33,108 nt of DNA from Deltaproteobacteria bacterium (GCA_016190375.1 JACPQR010000202.1:1-33108), one strand, 5' to 3'; shown: positions 24,230-32,993, counted from the stretch's first letter. Numbers and translations: made by a program. Notes: a model not told the origin generated them from the letters alone.

Positions 24230-25993
24230 TTAGGCGCCGAGACAGACCTGGCGAACCGCGGCGATGAGGCGTTCGTAGTTCCAGGGTTTCTCGATCCTCG
24301 CGTGTGCGACCGAGGCGGTCGTGTCGGTCGGTGTGGTCGTGACGACGATTCGCCCGACGGAGGGCCGGGTCGCGCGGAGCTCCTCCAGGAGCGCAATGGC
24401 GCTTCCGTCCGGCAGGACCACGTCGGTGAGGACGGCGTGGACCTCCTGCCCCTCGAGCATCTGGCGCGCCTGGTGGAGGGAGCCGGCCGCACGGACCCGG
24501 AAGCCGCCTCGACCGACGTCCGTCGCGAGCGCGCGACGCACGGCGGGGTCCGGTTCGACCACGACGATCATGAAGCGGGCGAGGTCCTGGGACGGGAGCG
24601 CAAGGACGGCGCGGGTTCCGCCCTCCGCGCGTGTGGCGAGCGAGACCGAGCCGCCGTGGTCCTCCAGGATCTGCCGCGTGATCGAGAGCCCGAGGCCCGT
24701 CCCCTGCCCCGGCGGCTTGGTGGTCGCGAAGGCCTCGAAGAGCTTGCCCGCGATCTCCGGCGCGATGCCGGCGCCGTCGTCGTCGACCTCGATGCGGACC
24801 TCTTGGGGCTCGGGCGCGATCCTGATCGCGACGTTCTTCCCGCCGGCCGCGGCCGCATCGATCGCGTTCGACAGGACGTTCATCAGGGCCTGACCCATCC
24901 GTGGCGGGTCATGGACGACGCGCGGGTCGGGGCCCTGCTCGAAGAAGACGATCACGCCCCGCTCGAGCGCCCTGGGCCGCACCAGCCTCATCGCCATGTC
25001 GACGGTCGCCCGGATCGGCAGATCGGAGAGCACGGGGCGCTCCCGGCGCGCGAACCCGCAGACGTGCTGGACGAAGCTCCCGATCCTCTCCGCCGCGAAG
25101 TCGGTGTCTGCGGCGCACTCGGCGAGCTCCGTGTGCCCCATCTCGGCAGCGAGCTGGGCCACGCGCGAGGCCGACGCACGGATGACGGCGAGCGGATTGT
25201 TGATCTCGTGAGCCATGCTGGCCGCGATCCGGCCAATCGCGGCGAGCCGCTCGCCGTGCTCGAGCGCCCGCTCGAGCTTGCGCCGCTCGGTGATGTCGAG
25301 CGACACCTCCGCGAACCGGATCGCCACCTCCGCCGGCACGCCCGCGTCGACCGGGACGCGCGCGAGCGAGAGCAGCACGAGCAGCTCGCTGCCGTCCTTC
25401 CTCTTTCGACGGACCTCGAGCGCGCGGTTCTCGGCGGACCCGAGGCGGATCGCCGCGGCGCCCTCGTGCACCTCGAGGATGTCGACTGGACGGCCGATCG
25501 CTTCCTCCCTCGACCAGCCGTAGATCGTGGCCGCCCCGGGGTTCCAGGTCTGGATCGTGCCGTCCGCCGAGAGACCGACGATCGCCTCGAAGCTGGCCTC
25601 GACCAGGAGCGCCAGCTCCTCGGTGCGCGCCTCGAGGCCGCGGCGCCGCCTGTCGACCTCCGCCAGCTCGTGCTCGCCGGCGAGCAGCGCGGCGACCTCC
25701 GCGGCGTCGAACGGCTTGAAGAGGATCTGCGCGTCCGAGGCGGACGGAGCGGACGCACGGTCCGACAGGAGGAAGACCCGGACGGACGGCGATGCCCGGG
25801 ACACCTCGGCGCAGAAGCCGTCGTAGCCCTCGACCGACGTGTCGGCGACGAACACGAGGGGCGGGTCGGTGCGCGCCAGCTCGCGCGCGGCGTCGAGGCG
25901 GGCCTGCCAGCGCGCCTGCTGCCCCGAGCGAGTGAGCGCGGAGCAGAGCGACCGCGCCGCCTCCTCGTCCGCCGAGAGGACCAGGATGGTCAA
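24230..25993 (-). CDS. Hybrid histidine kinase: receiver-PAS-HisKA-HATPase-receiver
   Basis: 587 residues, no membrane segment, so cytoplasmic. An N-terminal receiver domain (1-105) has Asp51 and Lys93. A PAS domain (about 125-245; ADGTIQTWNPGAATIYGW) follows, then the dimerisation/phosphoacceptor region with H262 in SMAHEINNP. The ATPase has NVLSNAIDAA (N box), DDDGAGI (G1) and GTGLGLSI (G2). A C-terminal receiver (474-587) has Asp524 in LTDVVLPDGS and Lys569 in EKPW. Two receivers on one kinase imply an internal phosphorelay plus input from another kinase. The start is TTG 25993, four bases after the FHA gene stop, with GGGAAG upstream. No DNA-binding output is linked, so the partner regulator is elsewhere. 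Confidence 0.92.
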   Translation of the reverse strand: MTILVLSADEEAARSLCSALTRSGQQARWQARLDAARELARTDPPLVFVADTSVEGYDGFCAEVSRASPSVRVFLLSDRASAPSASDAQILFKPFDAAEVAALLAGEHELAEVDRRRRGLEARTEELALLVEASFEAIVGLSADGTIQTWNPGAATIYGWSREEAIGRPVDILEVHEGAAAIRLGSAENRALEVRRKRKDGSELLVLLSLARVPVDAGVPAEVAIRFAEVSLDITERRKLERALEHGERLAAIGRIAASMAHEINNPLAVIRASASRVAQLAAEMGHTELAECAADTDFAAERIGSFVQHVCGFARRERPVLSDLPIRATVDMAMRLVRPRALERGVIVFFEQGPDPRVVHDPPRMGQALMNVLSNAIDAAAAGGKNVAIRIAPEPQEVRIEVDDDGAGIAPEIAGKLFEAFATTKPPGQGTGLGLSITRQILEDHGGSVSLATRAEGGTRAVLALPSQDLARFMIVVVEPDPAVRRALATDVGRGGFRVRAAGSLHQARQMLEGQEVHAVLTDVVLPDGSAIALLEELRATRPSVGRIVVTTTPTDTTASVAHARIEKPWNYERLIAAVRQVCLGA

Positions 25994-25996
25994 GGG

Positions 25997-26614
25997 CTAC
26001 TTCCCTCCGGTCCGACGCGAAACGGACGCGTACCACACGTCCAGCGCCCCCGCAGGCTCCCAGGAGGCCACCGTCGCCGCCGCCGCGACCAGCCTCTTCA
26101 GGTCCTCGGGCTTGAGGGTCTTTCCAGTCGCCCGGCCGAAGTCGGCGGCGCTCTCGATCATGCTCTTCAGGGTCGGCACGAAGTCGATCGCCCTGCCGCT
26201 GGAGTCCGCCCGGGCCACCATCGACTCGATGAGGTCCAGGGTCGTCGTGCTCGCGGTCGTCGGCGGGTCGGAAGAGAAGGGCAAGGGCGTGTCGGTGACG
26301 CCCATCGTGTCCCTGCGCGCCAGCGGGTCTTCCTCCGTGGCGATCACGTTGAGCACGGCGCTGCCCAGGACGACGACGTCGCTTCCCTTGAGCACACGCG
26401 CGTCGGTCAGTCTCAGGCCGTTGACGAACGTGCCGTTGCGGCTTCCCAGGTCGACGACCTTGAGCACGCCGTCGACCAGGCGCAGCGACGCGTGCTCGCG
26501 CGAGACGGAGCCGTCGCTCACGACGATCGTGCAGTAGGCGCTGCGCCCGACGACCGTCTCTCCGAGACGGATCGGGAACCTCGTTCCCTCGTAGGTAATC
26601 CAGTAGCTGGCCAC
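25997..26614 (-). CDS. FHA-domain protein
   Basis: 205 residues. The N-terminal 95 form a forkhead-associated domain that binds phosphothreonine: GETVVGRSAYCTIVV (Arg/Ser contact), SVSREHASLRL (Ser and His contacts), then DLGSRNGTFVNG (Asn-Gly) are all present. A Thr-rich linker (DPPTTASTTTLDLI) could itself be a kinase target. The C-terminal ~80 residues are helical and unassigned. It is the first gene of a five-gene operon with a histidine kinase and a Ser/Thr kinase, so it probably reads the kinase's phosphothreonines. The GTG start at 26614 begins MASYWITYEG, the normal first strand of an FHA domain; no clear ribosome site is seen. Confidence 0.88.
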   Translation of the reverse strand: MASYWITYEGTRFPIRLGETVVGRSAYCTIVVSDGSVSREHASLRLVDGVLKVVDLGSRNGTFVNGLRLTDARVLKGSDVVVLGSAVLNVIATEEDPLARRDTMGVTDTPLPFSSDPPTTASTTTLDLIESMVARADSSGRAIDFVPTLKSMIESAADFGRATGKTLKPEDLKRLVAAAATVASWEPAGALDVWYASVSRRTGGK

Positions 26615-26734
26615 TCTCGACGAAGGGCGCGCCCCGCGCTTTCCCTTACCCCACCATCATACGAAAAGGGCGGGTGGGCCGTCTCATTTTTTTCCACGGC
26701 CCGGGCACCCTCTCGAACGGCGTATCATGCGCCA

Positions 26735-27706
26735 GTGCTGGCGCTCGTGACCGGGGCGACGGGATTCCTGGGAAGCCGGCTGGCCCGGCGTCTCGCTGGC
26801 TCCGGCGTGGCGGTCAGGACCATGATCCGCCGGACCAGCAGCTCGAGGCGCATCGCAGACCTCGCCGTCGAGCAGGTGCCTGGTGACGTCACGGACCGGT
26901 CGTCCGTGCGGCGCGCGATGACCGGCGCGGACGTCGTCTACCACTCTGCGGCGCTGTACGAGCTGGGAGCTCGCGATCCGGAGCTGATGGAGCGGACCAA
27001 CGTGCAGGGCACCGCCAACGTCCTCGAGATCGCGGCGGAGCTCGGGGTCCCGGCGGTCCACGTGAGCTCGGTGGCCGCGCTCGGACCGACCGGGTCCGAT
27101 CCGGTGGGCGAGGGTCACTGGCGAGGCGATGCGCCGCGATCCGCGTACGAGGCGACCAAGCGGCGGGCTCACGTGGTCGCGCGGAGCCTGATCGCGAGCG
27201 GTGCGTCGATCCGCATCGGGCTGCCGGTGACGATCTACGGCCCCGACGATCCGAGCCTCGTGGGCCGCTTCCACGCGTCGTTCGCGAAGGGCTGGATCCG
27301 CATCGGCGCGCTCGGTGAGATGCTCATGTCGCTGGTGCACGTCGACGACTGCGCCGAGGGACTGGTCCGTATCGCGAGGGAGGGCGCGATCGGGAGCGAG
27401 TACATCCTGTCCGGTCAGGTCGTGACCACGCGCGAGTGGATCGAGGCGCTCGCGCGGGCTGCAGGGCGCAAGCCTCCGAGGATCTACCTGCCGACCAGGA
27501 TCCTCTCGGCCATCGGCCGTCCTGTCGCGCGGCTGGCGGGCGACCGCGCCCCGCTCTTGCGCGAGGCCCTCGAGATGTCGGCCGGCCTGAGCTGGGCCTT
27601 CTCGGGCGACAGGGCGCGGCGCGAGCTGGGATGGCAGCCCCGGCCGCTCGAGGATGGTCTGCGCGAGGTGCTGGAGTGGTACCTGCAAGCCGGGCTTCGT
27701 TCGTAG
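26735..27706 (+). CDS. NAD(P)-dependent epimerase/reductase (extended SDR, dihydroflavonol-reductase-like)
   Basis: 323 residues with an extended short-chain dehydrogenase fold. The nucleotide motif is VTGATGFLGSRLARRL, followed by GDVTD, DVVYHSAAL, VQGTANVLE, then VHVSSVAALGP and the catalytic YEATK (Tyr and Lys). The substrate cannot be assigned; relatives act on nucleotide sugars, hopanoid side chains or 2-hydroxy-ketones. The GTG start at 26735 is the only in-frame start before the Rossmann strand, and a TATCAT box lies just upstream. It is divergent from the FHA operon. The next gene starts inside its last 31 bases in another frame, so the pair is co-transcribed. Confidence 0.87.
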   Translation: MLALVTGATGFLGSRLARRLAGSGVAVRTMIRRTSSSRRIADLAVEQVPGDVTDRSSVRRAMTGADVVYHSAALYELGARDPELMERTNVQGTANVLEIAAELGVPAVHVSSVAALGPTGSDPVGEGHWRGDAPRSAYEATKRRAHVVARSLIASGASIRIGLPVTIYGPDDPSLVGRFHASFAKGWIRIGALGEMLMSLVHVDDCAEGLVRIAREGAIGSEYILSGQVVTTREWIEALARAAGRKPPRIYLPTRILSAIGRPVARLAGDRAPLLREALEMSAGLSWAFSGDRARRELGWQPRPLEDGLREVLEWYLQAGLRS

Positions 27707-28602
27707 CAGATCTGGCTCGAAGGGCGCCGCCCGCGGCGTGGGAGGCGTACTTCCTGATCGGGGTGTTCCCGGAGGCGAGCCCGCTCCGCTGGTGCAAGGT
27801 GCAGATCTTCTCGGGCGGCCGCGACCTGGGCCGGACCTGCCTGTCCGCGATCGAGGGGATGGACGGGCCTGGTCGCCTCCTCGTCCTCGCCGGGCGGAGC
27901 GGATCGATCGAGGAGCGCTCGCGCTTGCTCCGGCAGGGCGAGCTTCAGCGGTCGCCCGACGGGTGGCACGTGCGGCTCGACGGGCTCGACTGGGCCGGCA
28001 GCTATCCCGAGCTGCGCCTCGACTGCAGCGACCCCGGGTTCCGCGCCGACACGCGCACCGAGGAGCGGCTGGTCTGGCTTCGCTTGCCGCGGGTCCTCAC
28101 CTACTGGAGCGCGTTCGGCTCGGTGGATTGGGAGGGTGCGGACGGGCGCGCGCGGGGGGCGGGGATCGTCGAGCACGCGTGGGGAGCGGACAGTCGCCTG
28201 CCGGTGACGCGGCTGGCTCCATCCTGGTGGCACTGGGACGTGCTCGCGTTCGACGACGGATCCACCGCGGCGGGCCTGGCCGTGGCTTTCGCTGGGCAGC
28301 TCCGCGGCGTCCGCGGCGGCGGCAGGATTACGGGAGAGCCGTTCGCGATCGGACGCGGACCCTCGATTCGCGTCCTCGACTGGACCGATCAGGCCGCGCG
28401 TCCGGTGCCGGCGCGGTGGTCGGGGCGATGGAGGCTGGGCGCGGTCGAGCTCGAGTACGAGGCCCGCGCATCGACCCCGGTCGCCGCGGTCCTGACACGG
28501 GGCGGCTTCCTGGGCTTCACGTTCGAAGGCGAGGCGGTCGCCGGGGTGCTCCGGCGGCAGGTCCGAGGCGCCGGGTTCTGCGAGTACGCCCGATGCCGGT
28601 GA
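27676..28602 (+). CDS. Conserved-looking protein, possibly AttH/CrtC-like hydratase fold
   Basis: 308 residues of predicted beta structure, rich in Trp and Gly with regular alternation (VWLRLPRVLTYWSAFGSVDW, PSWWHWDVLAFDDGS, FLGFTFEGEAV). The WWHWDxLxFDDG segment recalls the conserved N-terminal motif of AttH/hydroxyneurosporene-synthase (CrtC)-like lipocalin-type proteins, but the similarity is judged by eye and weak. No signal peptide is seen. The start is GTG 27676, preceded by GAGG, overlapping the upstream epimerase by 31 bases. The pairing suggests a joint modification of an isoprenoid or lipid, which is a guess. The frame is fully open and its codon use matches its neighbours, so it is a real gene. 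Confidence 0.6.
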   Translation: MVPASRASFVADLARRAPPAAWEAYFLIGVFPEASPLRWCKVQIFSGGRDLGRTCLSAIEGMDGPGRLLVLAGRSGSIEERSRLLRQGELQRSPDGWHVRLDGLDWAGSYPELRLDCSDPGFRADTRTEERLVWLRLPRVLTYWSAFGSVDWEGADGRARGAGIVEHAWGADSRLPVTRLAPSWWHWDVLAFDDGSTAAGLAVAFAGQLRGVRGGGRITGEPFAIGRGPSIRVLDWTDQAARPVPARWSGRWRLGAVELEYEARASTPVAAVLTRGGFLGFTFEGEAVAGVLRRQVRGAGFCEYARCR

Positions 28603-28740
28603 ACGCCTTGGCGACCCGACTCAGCATTTGAAGAGCGTTGCCGTGGCACAGAGCTGCGCCTCCTCACCCGTTCCAGCGGCCTTTCCCTAACGTTTTCCGC
28701 TTACTCGACTTTGGTATGCCCTTGGCAGAAGATGCTGCCC

Positions 28741-31700
28741 ATGGGCCAGCGATTTGCCTTCTCGACGGTCGCCTTCGCCTTCTTCCTGACGCCCCTGGGA
28801 TGCGGCAGGACCCCGCTCTTCCTCGACGGGGGCGTCGGCGACGACGCCGGCGACGACGACGACGATGGGGGCGGTCCGGACGAGGACGGGGGACCGGCGC
28901 CATGCGACTCGGCCGAGGACTGCGACGACAAGCTGTTCTGCAACGGCGTCGAGATCTGCGACGACGGTCTCTGCCAGCGCGGAGTCTCCCCGGATTGCTC
29001 GGACTCCGTCACCTGCACGGTCGACTCCTGTGACGAGGAGGTGGACCAGTGCCAGAACGTTCCGGATCACAACCAGTGTCCGATCACGCAGCTCTGCCGC
29101 CCGGAGCAGGGTGGCTGCGTCACGGTTCCTTGTGGCAGCGCCGACGAGTGCGCCGACGGTTTCTGGTGTAACGGCTCGGAGACGTGCACGGGCGGGACCT
29201 GCCAGGGTGGGCCCGTCCCTGCGTGCATCGATCCGATCGATTGCACCACCGATGCCTGCTCGGAGGCGCTCGATTCATGCCAGTTCACGCCCGACGACGC
29301 TCGCTGCGACGACGGCCTGTACTGCGACGGCGAGGAGTACTGCGACGCGGTCATGGGGTGCCTCGGCGGTGGCGCCATCGACTGCGACGACTTCAACACC
29401 TGCACGATCGACTCATGCGACAACGGCGTCCGGTCGTGCCGCAACGTGACGCGGGACGACGACGGTGACGGCTTCCCGCCCGCCTCGTGCGGCGGCGCCG
29501 ACTGCGACGACGGAAACGCGCTGGTCTTCCCCGGCGCGACCGAGATCTGCACGGACAGGCTGGACAACGACTGCGACGGCCTGACCGACTGCAGCGACGT
29601 CGCCGACTGCGAGAACCACCCCGACTGCGGCGGCACCTGCCCGAGGGAATGCCCCGGGACGCCGGAGCGCTGCGCCAGCGGCTGCGACGAGGACTGCGAT
29701 GGCCTCGCCGACTGCAACGACCCCGACTGCCAGTCCGACGCGGCCTGCTGCGCGGGCTACTCGCGCGAGGACTGCGACGACCTGCGCGACAACGACTGCG
29801 ACGGCCGGACCGACTGCGCGGACGCGGACTGCGGCAATGCGCCCGAGTGCGCCTGCGTCGCGCCCGAATCGGAGGACTGCTCGGACGGAATCGACAACGA
29901 CTGCGATGGCTTCTCCGACTGCGACGACATCGAGTGCTCGTGGATGGAGGAGTGCTTCTGCCAGAACCCCGTCGCCGAGGTCTGCTGGGACGGCGTCGAC
30001 AACGACTGCGACGAGGAGTGGGACTGCGAGGATCGCGACTGCGAGGACGACATCAACTGCTGCTTCTGGGAGGGCGCGGAGGATTGCGACGATGGCCGCG
30101 ACAATGACTGCAACGGGCTGACCGACTGCTCCGATCGGCGGCCGTGCCAGAACGACGCCAACTGCCGCAACTGTCTGAGGGAGGCTTGCGCCAACGGCGT
30201 CGACGACGACTGCGACGACGTCGCGGACTGTCTCGACTCCGACTGCCAGTTCGACCCGGCGTGCTTCTGCTTCGAGCCCGACCCCGAGCTCTGCTGGGAC
30301 AACCTGGATAACGACTGCGACGACCTCTACGACTGCGACGATCCGGACTGCTCGTCCGAGCCCTTCTGCCGCTGCGACCCGCGCGAGACGGACTGCGACG
30401 ACTGGTACGACAACGACTGCGACAACCTCTGGGACTGCGAGGACCCCGACTGCGAGGGCAACTTCGCGTGCGAGTGCGCCGAGACCGAGACCTCCTGCTG
30501 GGACGGTCGCGACGACGACTGCGACTTCATGTGGGACTGCGAGGATCCCGACTGCGCGAACAACGAGGAGTGCCGCTGCATCTGGGACTGGGAGTGGGAC
30601 TGCCAGGACAACGTCGACAACGACTGCGACGGCCTGACCGATTGCGGCGACGAGTGGGACTGCCAGTGGGAGCCCATCTGTCAGTGCGGGCCCGCCGAGA
30701 TGCTGTGCTGGAACGGCGCGGACGAGGACTGCGACGGCCTCATCGATTGCGCCGACCCCGAGTGCGCCGTGGAGCCCTCGTGCCGCTGCGGCCCCGAGCT
30801 CTGCTTCGACCGCGCCGACAACGACTGCGACGGCGCGACCGACTGCGACGACGCCGACTGCCAGGGCTGGCCGGACTGCGGCTGCCAGCCCGTCGCCGAG
30901 GACTGCGACAACGGCGCGGACGATGACTGCGACGGCCGGGCGGACTGCTCGGACACCGACTGCGACGACGCGCCGAACTGCAACGGCTGCAGCCCGGAGC
31001 TGTGCCTCAACGGCGCGGACGACGACTGCGACACCCGCGTCGACTGCGACGACTCGGATTGCGCCCTGAACCCGCAGTGCTCGGCGTGCACCTGGGAGCG
31101 GTGCCGCGACGGTAGCGACAACGACTGCGACGGCGACACCGACTGCGATGATCCCGACTGCTTCGGCGACGTCGAGTGCGACGCGTGCCTGCCCTTCGAG
31201 GTCTGCGGCGACGCGCTCGACGACGACTGCAACGGGCTCGCGGACTGCGACGATCCGTTCTGCTGGCTCGAGCCTGAGTGCCGGCCGGGCTGCTCCGACA
31301 ACGAGTCCTTCTGCCGCGACGGACAGGACAACGACTGTGACGGCGACACCGACTGCGACGACAGTGAATGCGCGGGCGGCCTGCAGTGCCTCATCTGCTT
31401 CGACGAGGCCTGCCGCACCGGGGCGGACGAGGACTGCGACGGGCTCATCGACTGCGACGACCCGGACTGCGCAGACAACCCCGTGTGCCGGCCCTGCTCG
31501 CCGGAGGTCTGCGACGACGGCGTCGACAACGACTGCGACGGCCGGCGCGACTGCCAGGACCTGAACTGCGCGGGCAGCCCGGACTGCCCGAGCTGCGAGC
31601 CGTGGGAGGCGAACTGCCAGGACGGGCGCGACAACGACTGCAACGGGATGACCGACTGCGAGGACTGGAACTGCTCGTGGCAGCCCGACTGCTGCGAGTG

Positions 31701-31848
31701 GCAGGCGGACTTCGAGCTGGATTGCTTCGACGGCCTCGACAACGACTGCGACCAGATGTGGGACTGCGAGGACGACGACTGCTGGGAGGACCCGGACTGC
31801 CAGTGGTGGGGCGGCGGCGAGCCCGGGGGCGGCATGGGCGGGATGTGA
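28741..31848 (+). CDS. Giant Asp/Cys-repeat MopE-like lipoprotein
   Basis: 1,035 residues. The signal MGQRFAFSTVAFAFFLTPLGC has a lipobox, then an acidic Gly/Asp linker (VGDDAGDDDDDGGG). Residues ~55-230 hold Cys-rich units of the same types as the 19052-21574 protein. One MopE-like motif (RDDDGDGFPPASCGGADCDD) follows. From about residue 270 to the end there are 22 tandem units of ~34 residues with the pattern C-x-DG-x-DNDCDG-x-x-DC-x-D-x-DC. Their DxDxDG-like loops and regular Cys pairs suggest a rigid calcium- or other metal-binding rod. The end is Gly-rich (GGGEPGGGMGGM), with no MYXO-CTERM tail. ATG 28741 starts the clean signal peptide; ATG 28732 or TTG 28711 are possible. Standalone or first in a pair with the peptidase. 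Confidence 0.87.
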   Translation: MGQRFAFSTVAFAFFLTPLGCGRTPLFLDGGVGDDAGDDDDDGGGPDEDGGPAPCDSAEDCDDKLFCNGVEICDDGLCQRGVSPDCSDSVTCTVDSCDEEVDQCQNVPDHNQCPITQLCRPEQGGCVTVPCGSADECADGFWCNGSETCTGGTCQGGPVPACIDPIDCTTDACSEALDSCQFTPDDARCDDGLYCDGEEYCDAVMGCLGGGAIDCDDFNTCTIDSCDNGVRSCRNVTRDDDGDGFPPASCGGADCDDGNALVFPGATEICTDRLDNDCDGLTDCSDVADCENHPDCGGTCPRECPGTPERCASGCDEDCDGLADCNDPDCQSDAACCAGYSREDCDDLRDNDCDGRTDCADADCGNAPECACVAPESEDCSDGIDNDCDGFSDCDDIECSWMEECFCQNPVAEVCWDGVDNDCDEEWDCEDRDCEDDINCCFWEGAEDCDDGRDNDCNGLTDCSDRRPCQNDANCRNCLREACANGVDDDCDDVADCLDSDCQFDPACFCFEPDPELCWDNLDNDCDDLYDCDDPDCSSEPFCRCDPRETDCDDWYDNDCDNLWDCEDPDCEGNFACECAETETSCWDGRDDDCDFMWDCEDPDCANNEECRCIWDWEWDCQDNVDNDCDGLTDCGDEWDCQWEPICQCGPAEMLCWNGADEDCDGLIDCADPECAVEPSCRCGPELCFDRADNDCDGATDCDDADCQGWPDCGCQPVAEDCDNGADDDCDGRADCSDTDCDDAPNCNGCSPELCLNGADDDCDTRVDCDDSDCALNPQCSACTWERCRDGSDNDCDGDTDCDDPDCFGDVECDACLPFEVCGDALDDDCNGLADCDDPFCWLEPECRPGCSDNESFCRDGQDNDCDGDTDCDDSECAGGLQCLICFDEACRTGADEDCDGLIDCDDPDCADNPVCRPCSPEVCDDGVDNDCDGRRDCQDLNCAGSPDCPSCEPWEANCQDGRDNDCNGMTDCEDWNCSWQPDCCEWQADFELDCFDGLDNDCDQMWDCEDDDCWEDPDCQWWGGGEPGGGMGGM
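29548..31800 (+). repeat. 22-unit tandem array of ~102-bp coding repeats
   Basis: About 2,250 bp made of 22 degenerate units averaging 102 bp, each coding for one Asp/Cys unit. Conserved positions encode DNDCDG and DC-x-D-x-DC, while the segment between units varies in both sequence and length (33-36 residues). The array is so biased that long false open frames arise on the opposite strand. Unit divergence suggests an old array under protein-level selection, not recent amplification. Confidence 0.9.
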
Positions 31849-31861
31849 CGAGGGTTCCGGG

Positions 31862-32839
31862 CTGACTCGCGACGACCTTACCGACGTCCCCGGCTTTCGC
31901 GTCGGGAGCGCCGAGGACCTCGAGGCCTGCACGGGCTGCACCGTGGTCCTGTGCCCCGAGGGCGGTGCGGTCGGCGGGGTCGACCAGCGCGGAGGCGCGC
32001 CGGGCACCCGAGAGACCGACCTGCTCAGGCCGCTGCATCTCGTGGAGCGCTGCCACGCCGTCGTGCTCTCCGGGGGCAGCGCCTTCGGCCTCGACTCGGC
32101 CACGGGCGTGGTGCGCTACCTGGAGTCTCGGCGGGTTGGCCTGCCGACCCCTGCAGCCCTGGTTCCGATCGTCCCTTGCGCCGTGCTGTACGACCTGGGA
32201 ATCGGTCGGCCTCATGTGCGGCCGGATGCTGCGATGGGCCTGGCGGCATGCTACGAGGCGGAGAAGGGTGGGCCGGTCCGGCTGGGCAACGCGGGGGCGG
32301 GAGCGGGAGCGACGGTCGGCAAGGCGCTCGGCCCGGCGGCCGCCATGAAGGGCGGCCTGGGATCGGCATCGACATCGGCGGTGGGAGCGGTCGTCGTGGG
32401 GGCGCTCGTGGCTGCAAACGCCTTCGGTGACGTCGTGGATCCGACGACGGGAGAGATCGTGGCCGGCACCCGCTCGCCAGGCTCGCGCGAGTTTGCCGAC
32501 ACGGTCGAGATTCTTCGCGCGAGGGCGAGCGGAGCGAGCCGACCACCGAGCTTCTCCCCGGAGAGCACCGTCCTGGCCGTCGTCGCCACGAACGCCAGGC
32601 TGGACAAGGAGGGCGCGAACGTCCTGGCTCAGATGGCCTCGGCGGGACTGGCGCGCGTCCTGCGTCCGGCCCACACGCGCGTCGACGGCGACACCCTCTT
32701 CGCGCTCGCCGCCGGCGATCACGCGTGCGACGTCAACCTCCTGGGTGCGCTCGCCGCGGACGCGGTGGCCCGCGCAACGCTTCGCGCCGTCCGCGAGGCG
32801 CGACCGCTCGGCGGCGTCCCGGCCGCGGGGTCGGACTGA
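31862..32839 (+). CDS. P1-family peptidase (DmpA-like L-aminopeptidase), probable CTG start
   Basis: About 325 residues of the P1/DmpA family, self-processing N-terminal-nucleophile aminopeptidases. The N terminus DDLTDVPGFRVG and CTGCTVVLCPEGG is family-typical. HAVVLSGGSAFGLDSATGV, LGNAGAGAGATVGK (active-site Asn) and KGGLGSAS (Gly-Ser self-cleavage site and nucleophile) follow, then VAANAFGDVVDP. The only ATG/GTG/TTG in frame near the start is GTG 31943, which would remove the conserved first strand; CTG 31862, preceded by GAGGG, restores the expected N terminus. It begins 13 bases after the giant lipoprotein stop. Its natural substrate is unknown; relatives take D- or L-amino-acid amides, beta-peptides and nylon oligomers. 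Confidence 0.85.
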   Translation: MTRDDLTDVPGFRVGSAEDLEACTGCTVVLCPEGGAVGGVDQRGGAPGTRETDLLRPLHLVERCHAVVLSGGSAFGLDSATGVVRYLESRRVGLPTPAALVPIVPCAVLYDLGIGRPHVRPDAAMGLAACYEAEKGGPVRLGNAGAGAGATVGKALGPAAAMKGGLGSASTSAVGAVVVGALVAANAFGDVVDPTTGEIVAGTRSPGSREFADTVEILRARASGASRPPSFSPESTVLAVVATNARLDKEGANVLAQMASAGLARVLRPAHTRVDGDTLFALAAGDHACDVNLLGALAADAVARATLRAVREARPLGGVPAAGSD

Positions 32840-32909
32840 TCAGAGAGAGGCGCAGATCCCTGTTTACAATCAACATGTTGGCGCAGCCATGTCAGCCGCA
32901 TGCGTAGTC

Positions 32910-32963
32910 GTCGGCGTCGGCGTCGGCGTTGACGTTGACGTTGACGTTGACGGCGACGACGAC
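32910..32963. repeat. Hexanucleotide tandem repeats (GTCGGC then GTTGAC)
   Basis: Three copies of GTCGGC run directly into four copies of GTTGAC and two degenerate copies, nine units in all. They lie just downstream (on the minus strand) of the four-helix-bundle gene. The array is not in a convincing gene; long ORFs over it are artefacts of the repeat. Expected to be length-variable. Confidence 0.9.
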
Positions 32964-32993
32964 CTGGACGTGGGCGTAGACCTCGTTGAGGCC

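Noticed and set aside
26676..26702. GGGCCGT/ACGGCCC stem with a T-rich loop between the FHA and epimerase genes
   Set aside because: It lies between divergent starts, the T run is inside the loop, and there is no upstream gene to terminate; it may be an operator, but nothing supports a specific role.
28741..31848. Regular ~102-bp periodicity suggesting a CRISPR array
   Set aside because: The units are coding, degenerate, differ in length and have no conserved repeat/spacer division; no cas genes are nearby.
29413..32103. An 896-codon minus-strand frame, rich in Val and Ala, opposite the giant lipoprotein
   Set aside because: It is the antisense of the GAC-rich repeat array; VAVVV-type repeats mirror the DNDCDG codons and there is no start region or domain.
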